Assembly (NCBI RefSeq): GCF_009805705.1
Contig: NZ_VSMB01000020.1
Span: 1-60,650 of the forward strand
Source of the DNA: Ruania rhizosphaerae
Lineage (GTDB): Bacteria; Actinomycetota; Actinomycetes; Actinomycetales; Beutenbergiaceae
Direction of reading: 5' to 3'
Length of the DNA: 60,650 nucleotides
Position 1 is the stretch's first letter. Each line of letters begins with the position of its first letter. Positions 1 to 9,376 of the stretch are shown here, piece by piece. Below the pieces are notes generated by a model. That model did no database searches, had not been told where the DNA came from, and saw nothing but the letters and a program-made list of their open reading frames with translations. Position numbers and translations under genes: made by a program.

Positions 1-788
1 CGCAGCACCTCCGAGCCGCGCGACTTGCCAGCGTTGCCCGGGGTGTAGGCAGTCAATCCGGCCAGCACGGGGTTCCGCAGCAGATCCTCGACGGTCGTGT
101 ATCGCCAGCCTCCGCGCTTACGGTTCGTCTGCGACGCCCGGGGGAGTGGCGCGTTCTCTTCGTCGAGCCACTGCACCACGCTGTAAATCGAGCCGCCAGC
201 CAGAACGCGGTCCACCATGCCGCGCACGTACCCGACCCGCTCCGGGTCCTGCGCTAGCACCTTGCCGTGCCCGTCCGGGTTCGGCACGTTGCGCCAGCCA
301 TACGGCACTGTTCCGCCCACCACGCGCCCAGCCCGCAGTAGGTGGTCTCGGGCAGCCCTCACGCGGGCGCTGATGCTGGCAGCCTCCATCCGGGCGAACG
401 CCGCAAGGATCGTCGCGAACAACTCACCCTGGGCAGTGGTCATGTCGATGGGATCTTCCACGCCGACGATGCCCGCCTTGCGGTCGCGCAGGCTCTCGTG
501 CGCCGTGAGGAAGTCCAGCGTGGACCTGGCCAGGCGGTCGATCTTCCAGATGATGACGGCGTCGTACTGGCTGGGGCTGGCCAGCAGAGCCCGCCAGCCC
601 TCGCGGTCCTGCGGGCGGTTGCGGGTCGCGCTCACGCCGTCGTCTATGAAGACCTCCACCACCTGCCACCCCCGAGCGGCGGCGTACTGCTCGGCAGCCT
701 GCACCTGCCGCTCGATACTGACGGACTCCTCACTGGTGATGCTGATCCGGGCGTACACCACGCAGCGGCGGGCGGTGCTCGGGCTCAT
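1..788 (-). CDS. Large serine integrase, C-terminus beyond window edge
   Basis: Site-specific recombinase of the large serine family, which integrates and excises phages and conjugative elements through a Ser-DNA intermediate. The 262 residues in the window start at ATG 788. The resolvase fold is at about residues 9-150: YARIS with the likely catalytic Ser16, a downstream ESVSIERQ stretch, WKIDRLARS and ARMEAASISARV. The 'recombinase' domain then begins (GGTVPYGW, about residue 165; RNPVLAGLTAY near the edge). The coiled-coil/zinc-ribbon part expected in a full protein of about 450-550 residues lies left of position 1. The start overlaps the stop of the small upstream gene (ATGA), so translation is coupled. 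The gene sits about 500 bp from the junction with tadA and reads away from it, as usual for an integrase at one end of its element. Confidence 0.93.
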   Translation of the reverse strand, partial: MSPSTARRCVVYARISITSEESVSIERQVQAAEQYAAARGWQVVEVFIDDGVSATRNRPQDREGWRALLASPSQYDAVIIWKIDRLARSTLDFLTAHESLRDRKAGIVGVEDPIDMTTAQGELFATILAAFARMEAASISARVRAARDHLLRAGRVVGGTVPYGWRNVPNPDGHGKVLAQDPERVGYVRGMVDRVLAGGSIYSVVQWLDEENAPLPRASQTNRKRGGWRYTTVEDLLRNPVLAGLTAYTPGNAGKSRGSEVL

Positions 789-982
789 GCCTCGCTCCTT
801 GCGTCGAGGTCCGCCTCGATGGTGTCCACGAGGCGCCGTCGCTCGGCGGCGGTGAGGTCCGCGTCGCGTGCTATCGCCATGGTCACCCCGAGAGCGTAGT
901 TCGTCAGCTCGCTGTAGGTGCGGGCAGCAGCGGCGAGCGAGCGCCAGTTGGCCTCCATCGCTGGAGTGCTGGTGGCGGTCAT
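785..982 (-). CDS. Small element-encoded protein upstream of integrase
   Basis: A 65-residue protein, largely helical and rich in Ala, Arg and Asp/Glu, with motifs such as RRRLVDTIEADLDARSEA. I do not recognise a family. The gene overlaps both neighbours by 4 bp (ATGA at 979-982 and 785-788), so it is the middle cistron of a three-gene operon ending in the integrase. Small proteins next to serine integrases are sometimes recombination directionality factors or element regulators, but nothing in the sequence shows that here. Tight coupling and element-like context make it a likely real gene. Confidence 0.65.
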   Translation of the reverse strand: MTATSTPAMEANWRSLAAAARTYSELTNYALGVTMAIARDADLTAAERRRLVDTIEADLDARSEA

Positions 983-1239
983 CGTGCCACCGTCCAGGCT
1001 GCACGCGGCGCGTAGGGGTGGCCCGGGTGATCACCATCGACCAGGTACACCACCGGCTCCGCGCACTCGTCACAGTTGTAGTCGTGGTGCTCGTCGCACT
1101 CGGTCTCGCCGGCGATGTCCTCGCCGGAGGCCACGCCGCCTACCTGGAACTGGAGCGGCCAGTTCGGCTGATGCGCCAGCAGTACCTCGGCGCCCGGGTC
1201 GCACTCCTGCAGCTTCTCGATGAGTTCTTCAACGGTCAT
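979..1239 (-). CDS. Phage-type small acidic protein, first gene of integrase operon
   Basis: An 86-residue protein starting at ATG 1239 behind a good ribosome binding site (AAGGAG on the minus strand, about 1247-1252). The N-terminus MTVEELIEKLQECDPGAEV is a pattern common in small phage and mobile-element proteins of unknown function. The middle has several Cys and His residues (CDEHHDYNCDEC, about residues 48-59) that could bind a metal; this is only suggestive. It overlaps the next gene by 4 bp and is the first gene of the integrase operon, transcribed away from the tadA junction. The promoter must lie in the roughly 55 bp between this start and the junction or beyond it. Confidence 0.7.
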   Translation of the reverse strand: MTVEELIEKLQECDPGAEVLLAHQPNWPLQFQVGGVASGEDIAGETECDEHHDYNCDECAEPVVYLVDGDHPGHPYAPRAAWTVAR

Positions 1240-1269
1240 GGTGCCCTCTCCTTAGGACGGTGGGGTTGG

Positions 1270-1300
1270 CGGCGCTCAATGTACTTGGAACCTTCAGGGC
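1270..1300. other. Junction of integrated element with tadA (att site)
   Basis: From about 1295 rightwards the + strand reads in frame as tadA starting with QGNTGAGKTT, the Walker A loop. To the left that frame has a stop at 1253-1255 and no TadA-like sequence, and the integrase operon begins at 1239. The attachment site of the element therefore lies within about 1270-1300, at the P-loop codons. The other attachment half and the N-terminal part of tadA should lie beyond the left edge, on the far side of the element. The exact crossover dinucleotide cannot be placed from one end. Confidence 0.75.
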
Positions 1301-1890
1301 AACACCGGTGCGGGTAAGACCACGCTGGTGGCGAGCGCACTCTCCCTGGTAGCGCCCGGCGAGCGGATCATCTGCATCGAGGAGGCGGCTGAACTCGTCC
1401 CCACCCACCCGCATGTGGTCCATCTGCAGGTACGCCGCCCCAATGTGCAGGGGGCAGGTGAGGTGACACTGCCGGACCTGGTGCGTACGGCGATGCGGAT
1501 GCGCCCTGATCGGATCGTGCTCGGTGAGTGCCGCGGTGCGGAGGTGCGGGACGTGCTCGGGGCGTTGAACACCGGCCACGACGGCGGGTGGGCCACGATC
1601 CATGCCAACACCGCTCGCGATGTGCCGGCGCGCCTCATCGCGTTGGGCGCATTGGCGGGTATGCCTCCCGGGGCCGTTGCCGTGCAGGCCAGGAGTGCCA
1701 TCCACGCTGTCTTGCACCTGGTGCGACGCCAGGGGCGGCGCATGCTCGCCGAGGTGGCGGTGCTGCGCCCGGACGGCGCCGAGGACTTCGCCTGCGATCT
1801 TGCGCTCACGCTCGGCCCGGACGGCGATCTCATCGAGGCCGGTGCCTGGCCTGGGCTCGCCCGCACGCTGGACTCGGGCGAGCCGCGCTG

Positions 1891-1891
<1 letters not shown>
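1295..1891 (+). pseudogene. tadA: tadA/cpaF ATPase, 5' part cut off by the integrated element
   Basis: C-terminal half of the Tad/Flp pilus secretion ATPase (actinobacterial 'helicase/secretion neighborhood ATPase'). Visible are Walker A GNTGAGKTT (1298-1324), an Asp-box-like ICIEEAAEL, Walker B DRIVLGECRGAE and the His box GGWATIHANT. The N-terminal domain that normally precedes the P-loop (about 150-200 residues) is missing, because the frame runs into element DNA with a stop at 1253. A GTG at 1328 could start a 187-residue product, but it would lack Walker A and should not hydrolyse ATP. The stop overlaps tadB by one base (TGATG), so the old operon is intact downstream. Excision of the element would probably restore the gene. 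Confidence 0.88.
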
Positions 1892-2655
<764 letters not shown>

Positions 2656-2659
2656 TCTC

Positions 2660-3259
2660 GTGGATGCGCTGGTCCTGGTCCTGGTCGCCACGTCGTTGCT
2701 GCCCTGGGCACTGACCCGTCCGGTCACCGGGCGCCCGGCCGGACGCCCGATCGCGGCCCGGTGGCGCCGACGCCGCGCACACCCGGGGCACGTCGATCCA
2801 GCCGTACAACTGGACCTGGTGCGCAGTGCCCTCGCCGCCGGCGCATCGGTCCCCGCCGCGCTCGATGCACTCGGCGACGCGCTGGGCCGGGATGCCGGCG
2901 CCCAGCTGCGCCGTGTCGTGGCCGCACTTCGGCTGGGAGCCGACTGGGACGAGGCCTGGGACCTCATGGGGCCACCGGAGACGACGGCGTCGACCCGATC
3001 AGCGCTCCAGACCTCCGATTCCAGCCGGATCCGCGACTGCCTGGCACCGGCATGGCGGGACGGCGTGGACCCGGACCCGCTGCTGCGACAAGCGGCCGCG
3101 ACGATTCGCAGCGGCCGTAGCGCTCGAGCGCGGGAGGCGGCGGCACGGCTCGGAGTGCGGTTGGTGCTGCCGCTCGGCTGCTGCCTGCTCCCGGCGTTCG
3201 TGCTGCTCGGTCTCGTCCCGGTGCTGCTCTCCACCGGTGCCAACCTCTTCCAGCCCTGA
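2660..3259 (+). CDS. tadC: Tad pilus membrane protein TadC-like
   Basis: A 199-residue second platform protein of the Tad system. Translation probably starts at GTG 2660, 5 bp after the tadB stop, giving an immediately hydrophobic N-terminus (DALVLVLVATSLLPWAL). The middle carries the type II secretion F-like helical signature (VQLDLVRSALAAGASVPAALDALG; REAAARLGVRLVLPLGCCLLPAFVLLG), and a C-terminal membrane helix covers residues about 165-192. It is shorter than classical TadC, as is normal for the actinobacterial cluster. It lies between tadB and the pilin gene, with a 156-bp gap before the latter. Confidence 0.8.
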   Translation: MDALVLVLVATSLLPWALTRPVTGRPAGRPIAARWRRRRAHPGHVDPAVQLDLVRSALAAGASVPAALDALGDALGRDAGAQLRRVVAALRLGADWDEAWDLMGPPETTASTRSALQTSDSSRIRDCLAPAWRDGVDPDPLLRQAAATIRSGRSARAREAAARLGVRLVLPLGCCLLPAFVLLGLVPVLLSTGANLFQP

Positions 3260-3415
3260 TCGCCGTGACCGTGCTGATGACACTGCTGATGACCGTGGTG
3301 GCGAGCGGATGCTGATGTGTCCACAGCCCGCCCACTCCGGTCAGCGGCGCTGGCCGGGTGCGGCGCAGCCTGGTGACTCCCGGGGTCGACCGACCCCCGA
3401 ACGAAGGAGAACACC

Positions 3416-3652
3416 ATGACATCGACCACCATTCGGCCGGCTCATGTGGGCCGACCCGTGGCACGCACTCTCGCCCGGCGATGGGCCCGGCTATGCCGCC
3501 GGTCCGAGGCAGGGATGGCCACCGCCGAGTACGCGATCGCAACCCTCGCCGCTGTCGCCTTCGCGGGGCTGCTGCTGACGATCATGGGCAGCGACCAGGT
3601 GCGCGGCATGCTGCTGCAGATCATCCAGCAGGCCCTCTCGATCGGTTCCTGA
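3416..3652 (+). CDS. Flp-like pilin, DUF4244 family
   Basis: A 78-residue small membrane protein matching the DUF4244 pattern of actinobacterial Tad clusters. A basic N-terminus is followed by EAGMATAEYAIATLAAVAFAGLLL, resembling the processing and hydrophobic region of Flp pilins. The likely prepilin cleavage is around the Gly-Met before ATAEY, and the Glu of AEY corresponds to the conserved pilin Glu. A strong ribosome binding site (GAAGGAGA, about 3403-3410) precedes the ATG. The 156-bp gap upstream suggests it may have its own promoter and higher expression than the platform genes. Its stop overlaps the start of the TadE gene. Confidence 0.85.
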   Translation: MTSTTIRPAHVGRPVARTLARRWARLCRRSEAGMATAEYAIATLAAVAFAGLLLTIMGSDQVRGMLLQIIQQALSIGS

Positions 3653-4023
3653 TGACCGGCGTCCGCGCACCGCACGATCGCGGTTCGGTGACCGCCGAAC
3701 TGGCGATCCTGTTGCCCGCCGTGGTGCTGATGCTGGTGGCCGTTCTGACTGCGGCGGCAGCCGGGGTCGCTCAGGTGCGGTGCGCGGACGCCGCCCGTGC
3801 GGGTGCACGCGCCGCCGCACTGGGGGAGAGCACCGGACAGGTGGTGGCCGTCGCCGAGCACGTCGCCGGGGCGGACGTCGAGGTGGGCGTCTCCCGCGAC
3901 GGTGAGTGGGTCACGGTCGGGGTTCGCACGGGCCTCCCGCTGGGGCCGCTCGGCCGGCTGATCGAGGTCTCCGCCGACGCGTCCACCCCCGTGGAGCCGG
4001 GATGGGCGGAGGGCGCGCCATGA
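3652..4023 (+). CDS. TadE-family pseudopilin-like protein
   Basis: A 123-residue protein with the TadE-type N-terminus: a short cytoplasmic tail, RGSVTAELAILLPAVVLMLVAVLTAAAAG as the single membrane helix with the conserved Glu, then an outward domain rich in Val and Ala. TadE-like proteins are minor pilins of the Tad pilus. ATG 3652 overlaps the pilin stop (TGATG), and the stop overlaps the next gene by 4 bp (ATGA), so pilin, TadE and the next protein are translationally coupled. Confidence 0.82.
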   Translation: MTGVRAPHDRGSVTAELAILLPAVVLMLVAVLTAAAAGVAQVRCADAARAGARAAALGESTGQVVAVAEHVAGADVEVGVSRDGEWVTVGVRTGLPLGPLGRLIEVSADASTPVEPGWAEGAP

Positions 4024-4391
4024 TCCGCCGCACCCGCGATCGCCGTGATCGTGGCTCGGCCACCGTTCTGGTGCTCGCCGTCGTGGCAACCGGCCTCGTC
4101 GCCCTTGTTCTCCTCGGTGGCCTGGTCCACGCCAGCCTCGCTCGCGGTACCGCCCAGGCGGCAGCCGATCTGGCGGCCATCGCGGCCGCACGCGATGCTA
4201 CGCGAGGTGCACCGGACCCGTGCCGGATCGCCGCCGAGGTGGCCGAACGCAACGGCTCTGATCTGACCTCGTGCGTGGTCGCCGATGGCGCACTGGTGGA
4301 CGTCCGGGTCGATGTCCCGGCCGAGCCGCTACCGGGATGGTCACAGGCCGCCGCGGCCGAGGCCCGCGCCGGCCCGGTCGGGATGGGATGA
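4020..4391 (+). CDS. Helicase/secretion-neighborhood TadE-like protein
   Basis: A 123-residue protein with an N-terminal RDRGSATVLVLAVVATGLVALVLLGG membrane helix, typical of the TadE/TadG-like protein that precedes the DEAH helicase in many Actinobacteria (the Rv3655c-type gene). Two Cys (DPCRIA and SCVV) could form a disulfide outside the membrane. It overlaps the TadE gene by 4 bp and is separated from the helicase by 81 bp holding a short direct repeat. Confidence 0.78.
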   Translation: MIRRTRDRRDRGSATVLVLAVVATGLVALVLLGGLVHASLARGTAQAAADLAAIAAARDATRGAPDPCRIAAEVAERNGSDLTSCVVADGALVDVRVDVPAEPLPGWSQAAAAEARAGPVGMG

Positions 4392-4438
4392 CGATGCGCA
4401 CGGGATGGCGGTGGCCCCGCCCTCTTCTGCCCGCCTGT

Positions 4439-4467
4439 CTTGAGACACTGCCCGCCTTGAGACACTG
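4439..4467 (+). repeat. Short direct repeat before the helicase gene
   Basis: The 12-mer CTTGAGACACTG occurs at 4439-4450 and 4456-4467, each preceded by a CCCGCC-type segment, just upstream of the helicase GTG start. It may be a local duplication; no function is evident. Confidence 0.8.
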
Positions 4468-4472
4468 ATGGA

Positions 4473-6947
4473 GTGACCCACCCGGACCCCCTGACGGCGC
4501 TGCTCACCCCACGGCGGCAGCAGGCCGGTCTCGTGCACGTGGAGACCGTGCCGGCCCGTGCGGGTCGCCACGCACCGTGGCCGTCGTGGGCAGACGCCGA
4601 CCTCGTCGCCGGCTACGCCGCGCGCGGGGTGCAGCGCCCGTGGGAGCACCAGGTTGCGGCAGCCGAGGCCGCCTGGGCAGGCCGCCACGTGGTGCTGGCC
4701 ACCGCCACCGGGTCGGGCAAGTCGCTGGCCGCGTGGCTGCCCGCCATCACTGCCGTGCGCGAAGCGTCCCGGAACCTCGGGACCAGTATCGCCGCACTCA
4801 ACCGGCGCCCCACCACCCTGTACCTGAGTCCTACGAAGGCGCTCGCGGCCGATCAGCTGCACGGGCTGGAGACGCTCCTGCGCAGCGCGCAGATGCGGGA
4901 CGTGCGCGCCGCCACCTGCGACGGTGACACCGCCCTCAGCGAACGCGACTGGGTGCGAGACCACGCCGACCTGGTGCTCACCAACCCCGACTTCGTGCAT
5001 TTCTCACTCCTGCCACGCCACCAGCGGTGGCAACGTCTGCTGCGCGGGCTGCGCTACGTCGTCGTGGATGAATGCCACGCCTACCGTGGCGTGCTCGGCG
5101 CGCACGTGGCCGTGGTGCTCCGCCGCCTCCTGCGGCTCGCCGCTCATTACGGTGCTCGTCCGACGGCGATCCTCGCCTCTGCCACCACCGGAGACCCGGC
5201 CGCGTCGGCTGCCCGGCTGCTGGGCGTCGATGCCGACGCATTGGTCGCCGTGACCGACGACGCCGCGCCGGCTGGTCGCCGGACCGTCGCCCTCTGGCAA
5301 CCGCCGGTGCTCGACGACGGTGTTCCGGTCGAAGAGATCGGTGAGGGGGAGGACGGTGTGACCGCGTGGCGGCCCACGGGTGCCCCGGCGGACGGCCCCC
5401 GGCGCTCCACCCTCGCCGAGACCTCGGAGCTGCTCGCCGATCTGGTGCGTAGCGATAGGCGGGCACTGGCCTTCGTGCGTTCCCGGGTGGGGGCCGAGGC
5501 GATCGCCGATCAGACCCGGTCGATGCTGCGGGACCGGCCCGGCGCTCTGGACAGAACCGCGACGAAACCGGCCGACACAGTCGCCGCCTACCGCGGCGGC
5601 TACCTGCCCGAGGAACGCCGCGAACTCGAACGCGCACTCCGCACCGGCGACCTGCGGGCGCTGGCCACCACCAACGCCCTCGAACTCGGCGTGGACATCT
5701 CCGGACTGGACGCCGTGCTCATCGCGGGCTGGCCCGGCACCCGCGTCTCCTTCTGGCAGCAGGTCGGCCGCTCCGGCCGGGCCGGCGCCGAAGGGCTCGC
5801 TGTGCTCATCGCCAGCGACAACCCCCTCGATGCCTACCTGGTGCACCACCCCGAGACGATCTTCTCCACCCCGATCGAGGCGACCGCCTTCGATCCCGGC
5901 AACCCGTACGTCCTCGCCCCGCACCTGTGCGCAGCGGCCGCCGAAGTCCCCTTGACCGAACAGGACCTGGAGGTCTTCGGGCCCACGGCTGCCGACCTGG
6001 TAGGTGAGCTGGTCGCACGAGGCATGCTCCGCCGTCGCCGGAACGCCTGGTACTGGAACTACTCCCGGCCGGAGGATCCGGCCGCCCTGACCGACCTGCG
6101 CGGCGGGGGAGGGCCACCGGTGCAGGTGGTCGAAGAAGGCACCGGGAGGGTGCTGGGGACCGTGGACGCCGGCCGAGCCGACGCCACAGTGCACACCGGA
6201 GCGATCTATGTGCACCAGGGCAGGACCTTCCTGGTCCGGGACTACGCCGACGACGTCGCGATCGTCACCGAGGCGCAGGTCGGCTACCGCACGCGCAGTC
6301 GCAGCGAGAAGCAGATCAGTGTGCTCGAGACCCGGGCGGAGCAGCAGTGGGGGCCGGTGCGCTGGTGCTACGGCGCACTCGAAGTCACCGACCGGGTGGT
6401 GGGTTACGACAGGCGACGTCTGCCCTCGCTCGAGCTCATCGGCTCCTACCCGCTGGACCTGCCCGAGCACACACTGCGCACCACCGGCTGCTGGTGGACC
6501 GCAGCGCCGGAGGTGTTCGACGACCTCGGCCTCGCACCGGCGGACCTACCCGGGGCGTTGCACGCTGCCGAGCACGCCGCGATCGGGCTGCTCGGGCTGG
6601 TCGCCACTTGTGACCGCTGGGACATCGGAGGCCTGTCTACCGCAGTGCATGCCGACACCTACCAGCCCACCGTCTTCGTCTACGACGGCTACCCCGGCGG
6701 GGCAGGATTCGCCGAGCGAGGATTTGCCGTGGCGAAGCAGTGGATCACTGCCACCCGGGACGCCGTCGCCGGCTGCTCCTGCGAGACCGGCTGCCCAGCG
6801 TGCATCCAGTCACCCAAGTGCGGGAACAACAACTCCCCGCTGGACAAGGCGGGGGCGCTCGCGGTGCTGGGGTTGCTGGTGGAGCTGGCACCCGGGGACG
6901 AGCGACCGGCCGGCTCGCGACCTGTCTCAACGACCATTGGCGAGTGA
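4473..6947 (+). CDS. DEAH-box helicase with DUF1998 C-terminal domain
   Basis: An 824-residue superfamily 2 helicase of the 'helicase/secretion neighborhood' type (Rv3649-like). Walker A TATGSGKS is near residue 76 and the DECH box (VVVDECHAYRG) near residue 195. Domain 2 ends with LGVDISGLDAVLIAGWPG and the motif VI stretch QQVGRSGRAG. The DUF1998/MZB region ends in a Cys cluster CSCETGCPACIQSPKC (about residues 767-782), probably binding metal, followed by NNNSPLDK. Relatives of this group (MrfA/YprA-like) act in DNA repair, for example after mitomycin damage. The linkage to Tad genes is conserved in Actinobacteria but unexplained. GTG 4473 is used because no other start gives the full N-terminus. 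Confidence 0.9.
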   Translation: MTHPDPLTALLTPRRQQAGLVHVETVPARAGRHAPWPSWADADLVAGYAARGVQRPWEHQVAAAEAAWAGRHVVLATATGSGKSLAAWLPAITAVREASRNLGTSIAALNRRPTTLYLSPTKALAADQLHGLETLLRSAQMRDVRAATCDGDTALSERDWVRDHADLVLTNPDFVHFSLLPRHQRWQRLLRGLRYVVVDECHAYRGVLGAHVAVVLRRLLRLAAHYGARPTAILASATTGDPAASAARLLGVDADALVAVTDDAAPAGRRTVALWQPPVLDDGVPVEEIGEGEDGVTAWRPTGAPADGPRRSTLAETSELLADLVRSDRRALAFVRSRVGAEAIADQTRSMLRDRPGALDRTATKPADTVAAYRGGYLPEERRELERALRTGDLRALATTNALELGVDISGLDAVLIAGWPGTRVSFWQQVGRSGRAGAEGLAVLIASDNPLDAYLVHHPETIFSTPIEATAFDPGNPYVLAPHLCAAAAEVPLTEQDLEVFGPTAADLVGELVARGMLRRRRNAWYWNYSRPEDPAALTDLRGGGGPPVQVVEEGTGRVLGTVDAGRADATVHTGAIYVHQGRTFLVRDYADDVAIVTEAQVGYRTRSRSEKQISVLETRAEQQWGPVRWCYGALEVTDRVVGYDRRRLPSLELIGSYPLDLPEHTLRTTGCWWTAAPEVFDDLGLAPADLPGALHAAEHAAIGLLGLVATCDRWDIGGLSTAVHADTYQPTVFVYDGYPGGAGFAERGFAVAKQWITATRDAVAGCSCETGCPACIQSPKCGNNNSPLDKAGALAVLGLLVELAPGDERPAGSRPVSTTIGE

Positions 6948-7058
6948 TTCAAGCGCCCGAACCCGGCACGTGGTGAGGCAGGTCACTTTTCCTGGTTAGA
7001 CTCACCGGACACCCGCACCACCTGAGCGGGTCTTTGGTCTGTTCGTCGAGGAGGACGG

Positions 7059-9362
7059 ATGCTGCAGCTCGGAACATCGAGCCTCGTGATCGTGTCGGTG
7101 ATCGCTGTCGTGGCGGTCGTGGCCCTGGTGCTCGCCGTGGTCCTGCGACGGCAAGTACTGGCGGCCGGCGACGGAACCCCGGCGATGCAGTCGATCGCCA
7201 CCGCGATCCAGGAGGGAGCCCAGGCCTACCTGAACCGGCAGTTCCGCACCTTGGCGATCTTCGCCGTCGTGGTGTTCGCCCTCCTGTTCCTGCTCCCGGG
7301 CGACGGTGGCGTGAAGCTCGGCCGCTCGATCGCCTTCCTCTTCGGCGCAGCGTTCTCCGCCGCGATCGGCTACCTCGGCATGTGGCTCGCCACCCGCGCG
7401 AACCTCCGCGTGGCGGCAGCGGCCACGGGCCCGAACGGACGCCAGGAGGGCGCACGAATCGCCTTCCGCACCGGCGGCGCCGTCGGGATGAGCGTCGTCG
7501 GTCTCGGCCTGGTGGGTGCCGCGGCGGTGGTGCTCGTCTACCGCGGTGACGCCCCCGCCGTCCTGGAGGGTTTCGGTTTCGGCGCCGCACTGCTGGCGAT
7601 GTTCATGCGCGTCGGCGGCGGCATCTTCACCAAGGCTGCCGATGTCGGCGCCGATCTGGTCGGCAAGGTCGAGCAGGGGATCCCCGAGGATGACCCACGC
7701 AACGCCGCCACCATCGCCGACAACGTGGGCGACAACGTCGGTGACTGTGCCGGTATGGCCGCCGACCTGTTCGAGTCCTATGCGGTCACCCTGGTCGCCG
7801 CGCTGATCCTCGGCAAGGCCACCATGGGTGAGGCCGGCCTGGTGTTCCCGCTGATCGTCACCGCCATCGGGGCGCTGGTGGCGGTGCTCGGTGTGTTCAT
7901 CACCAAGGTGCGCGGCAGCGAATCCGGACTACGCGCCATCTACCGCGGCTTCTACGTCTCCGCCCTCATCGGCGCTGCGCTGGCGGCCGTGGCGGCCTTC
8001 GTCTACCTGCCCTCCTCCTTCGCCGACCTCACCGGTGTCGGGGAAGCCCTCGCGGACCATGACGGCGACCCCCGCCTGGTCTCGGCCGTCGCCGTGCTCA
8101 TCGGCGTGGTGCTGGCAGGCGTGATCCTTGGCATCACCGGCTACTTCACCGGCACGACGGCGAAGCCCACCCGGACCGTGGCCGCCGCCTCCCGTACGGG
8201 TGCGGCGACCGTTGTCCTCTCCGGTATCGGCGTCGGGTTCGAATCGGCCGTCTGGACCGCGGGCATCATCGCCGCCGCGTTGTGCGGGCTGTTCCTGATT
8301 GCCGGTGGCTCGATCTGGTTGGCGCTCTTCCTCATCGCCCTGGCCGGTTGTGGTCTGCTGACCACGGTCGGGGTGATCGTCGCGATGGACACCTTCGGCC
8401 CGGTCAGCGACAACGCGCAGGGCATCGCGGAGATGTCCGGCGAGGTTGACGAGGAGGGTGCGCAGATCCTCACGGATCTGGACGCCGTCGGGAACACCAC
8501 GAAGGCGATCACCAAGGGCATCGCGATCGCGACCGCGGTGCTGGCGGCAACAGCCCTGTTTGGTTCCTACGGCGACGCCGTCAGCATGGCGCTGGCCGAG
8601 CTCGGCGCGCAGGTCACCACGGACGGCACGGTCGCGGCCATGCTCAGCTACGAGATCATCAACCCCATCACGCTGGTGGGGGTGATCCTCGGTGGGGCGA
8701 CCGTGTTCCTGTTCTCCGGGTTGGCGATCGATGCGGTCACTCGGGCCGCCGGTGCGATCGTGTTCGAGGTTCGCCGGCAGTTCCGTGACCACCCCGGCAT
8801 CATGACCGGTGAGACCCGGCCGGAGTACGGCAAGGTCGTCGACATCTGCACCAAGGATTCCCTGCGTGAGCTTGCGACCCCGGGCCTGCTGGCGGCGTTC
8901 GCGCCGATCGCGGTCGGTTTCGGGCTCGGCGTGGGCCCGCTGGCCGGTTTTCTCGGTGGTGCGATCGGGGCCGGGGTGCTGATGGCGGTGTTCCTTGCCA
9001 ACTCCGGTGGTGCCTGGGACAACGCGAAGAAGATCGTCGAAGACGGTCACTTCGGCGGAAAGAACTCCGAGGCACATGCAGCGACAGTGATCGGTGACAC
9101 GGTCGGCGACCCGTTCAAGGACACCGCCGGTCCTGCGATCAACCCGCTGCTGAAGGTCATGAACCTGGTCTCGGTGCTGATCGCGCCGGCCGTGGTGATG
9201 CTCAGCGTGCCCGAGGATGCCAACCACACGCTGCGGATCGGGATCGCGCTCGGCGCCGCCCTGATCGCGTTCGGAGCGATCGTGGCTGCGAAGGTGCGTG
9301 CGGGCAAGATCGACATCACTGACGGCATCGATGAGAAGGAGACGGTCAGCACCGGTTCCTGA
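7059..9362 (+). CDS. hppA: Membrane-bound proton-pumping pyrophosphatase, K+-independent type
   Basis: A 767-residue integral membrane enzyme coupling PPi hydrolysis to ion translocation. The signature DVGADLVGKVEQGIPEDDP (about residues 193-211) and NVGDNVGDCAGMAADLFE bind Mg-PPi, and a second acidic cluster (DNAKK; GDTVGDPFKDTAGP) lies near the C-terminus. The residue distinguishing potassium dependence is Lys482 in GNTTKAITKG; Lys at this place marks the K+-independent H+ pump, where K+-dependent enzymes have Ala. About 16 hydrophobic segments are visible. A soluble pyrophosphatase is also present in this window at 57827-58342. The 111-bp upstream gap separates it from the helicase, so it is probably its own transcription unit. 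Confidence 0.95.
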   Translation: MLQLGTSSLVIVSVIAVVAVVALVLAVVLRRQVLAAGDGTPAMQSIATAIQEGAQAYLNRQFRTLAIFAVVVFALLFLLPGDGGVKLGRSIAFLFGAAFSAAIGYLGMWLATRANLRVAAAATGPNGRQEGARIAFRTGGAVGMSVVGLGLVGAAAVVLVYRGDAPAVLEGFGFGAALLAMFMRVGGGIFTKAADVGADLVGKVEQGIPEDDPRNAATIADNVGDNVGDCAGMAADLFESYAVTLVAALILGKATMGEAGLVFPLIVTAIGALVAVLGVFITKVRGSESGLRAIYRGFYVSALIGAALAAVAAFVYLPSSFADLTGVGEALADHDGDPRLVSAVAVLIGVVLAGVILGITGYFTGTTAKPTRTVAAASRTGAATVVLSGIGVGFESAVWTAGIIAAALCGLFLIAGGSIWLALFLIALAGCGLLTTVGVIVAMDTFGPVSDNAQGIAEMSGEVDEEGAQILTDLDAVGNTTKAITKGIAIATAVLAATALFGSYGDAVSMALAELGAQVTTDGTVAAMLSYEIINPITLVGVILGGATVFLFSGLAIDAVTRAAGAIVFEVRRQFRDHPGIMTGETRPEYGKVVDICTKDSLRELATPGLLAAFAPIAVGFGLGVGPLAGFLGGAIGAGVLMAVFLANSGGAWDNAKKIVEDGHFGGKNSEAHAATVIGDTVGDPFKDTAGPAINPLLKVMNLVSVLIAPAVVMLSVPEDANHTLRIGIALGAALIAFGAIVAAKVRAGKIDITDGIDEKETVSTGS

Positions 9363-9376
9363 GCCTCAGTCTGACG

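Noticed and set aside
868-1317. 149-residue + strand frame across the element/tadA junction
   Set aside because: It is antisense to the two small element genes, has no ribosome binding site and runs out of frame into tadA.
1528-1890. Upstream extension of the TadB frame
   Set aside because: It overlaps tadA in another frame and is Arg/Gly-rich shadow; ATG 1891 overlapping the tadA stop is the natural start.
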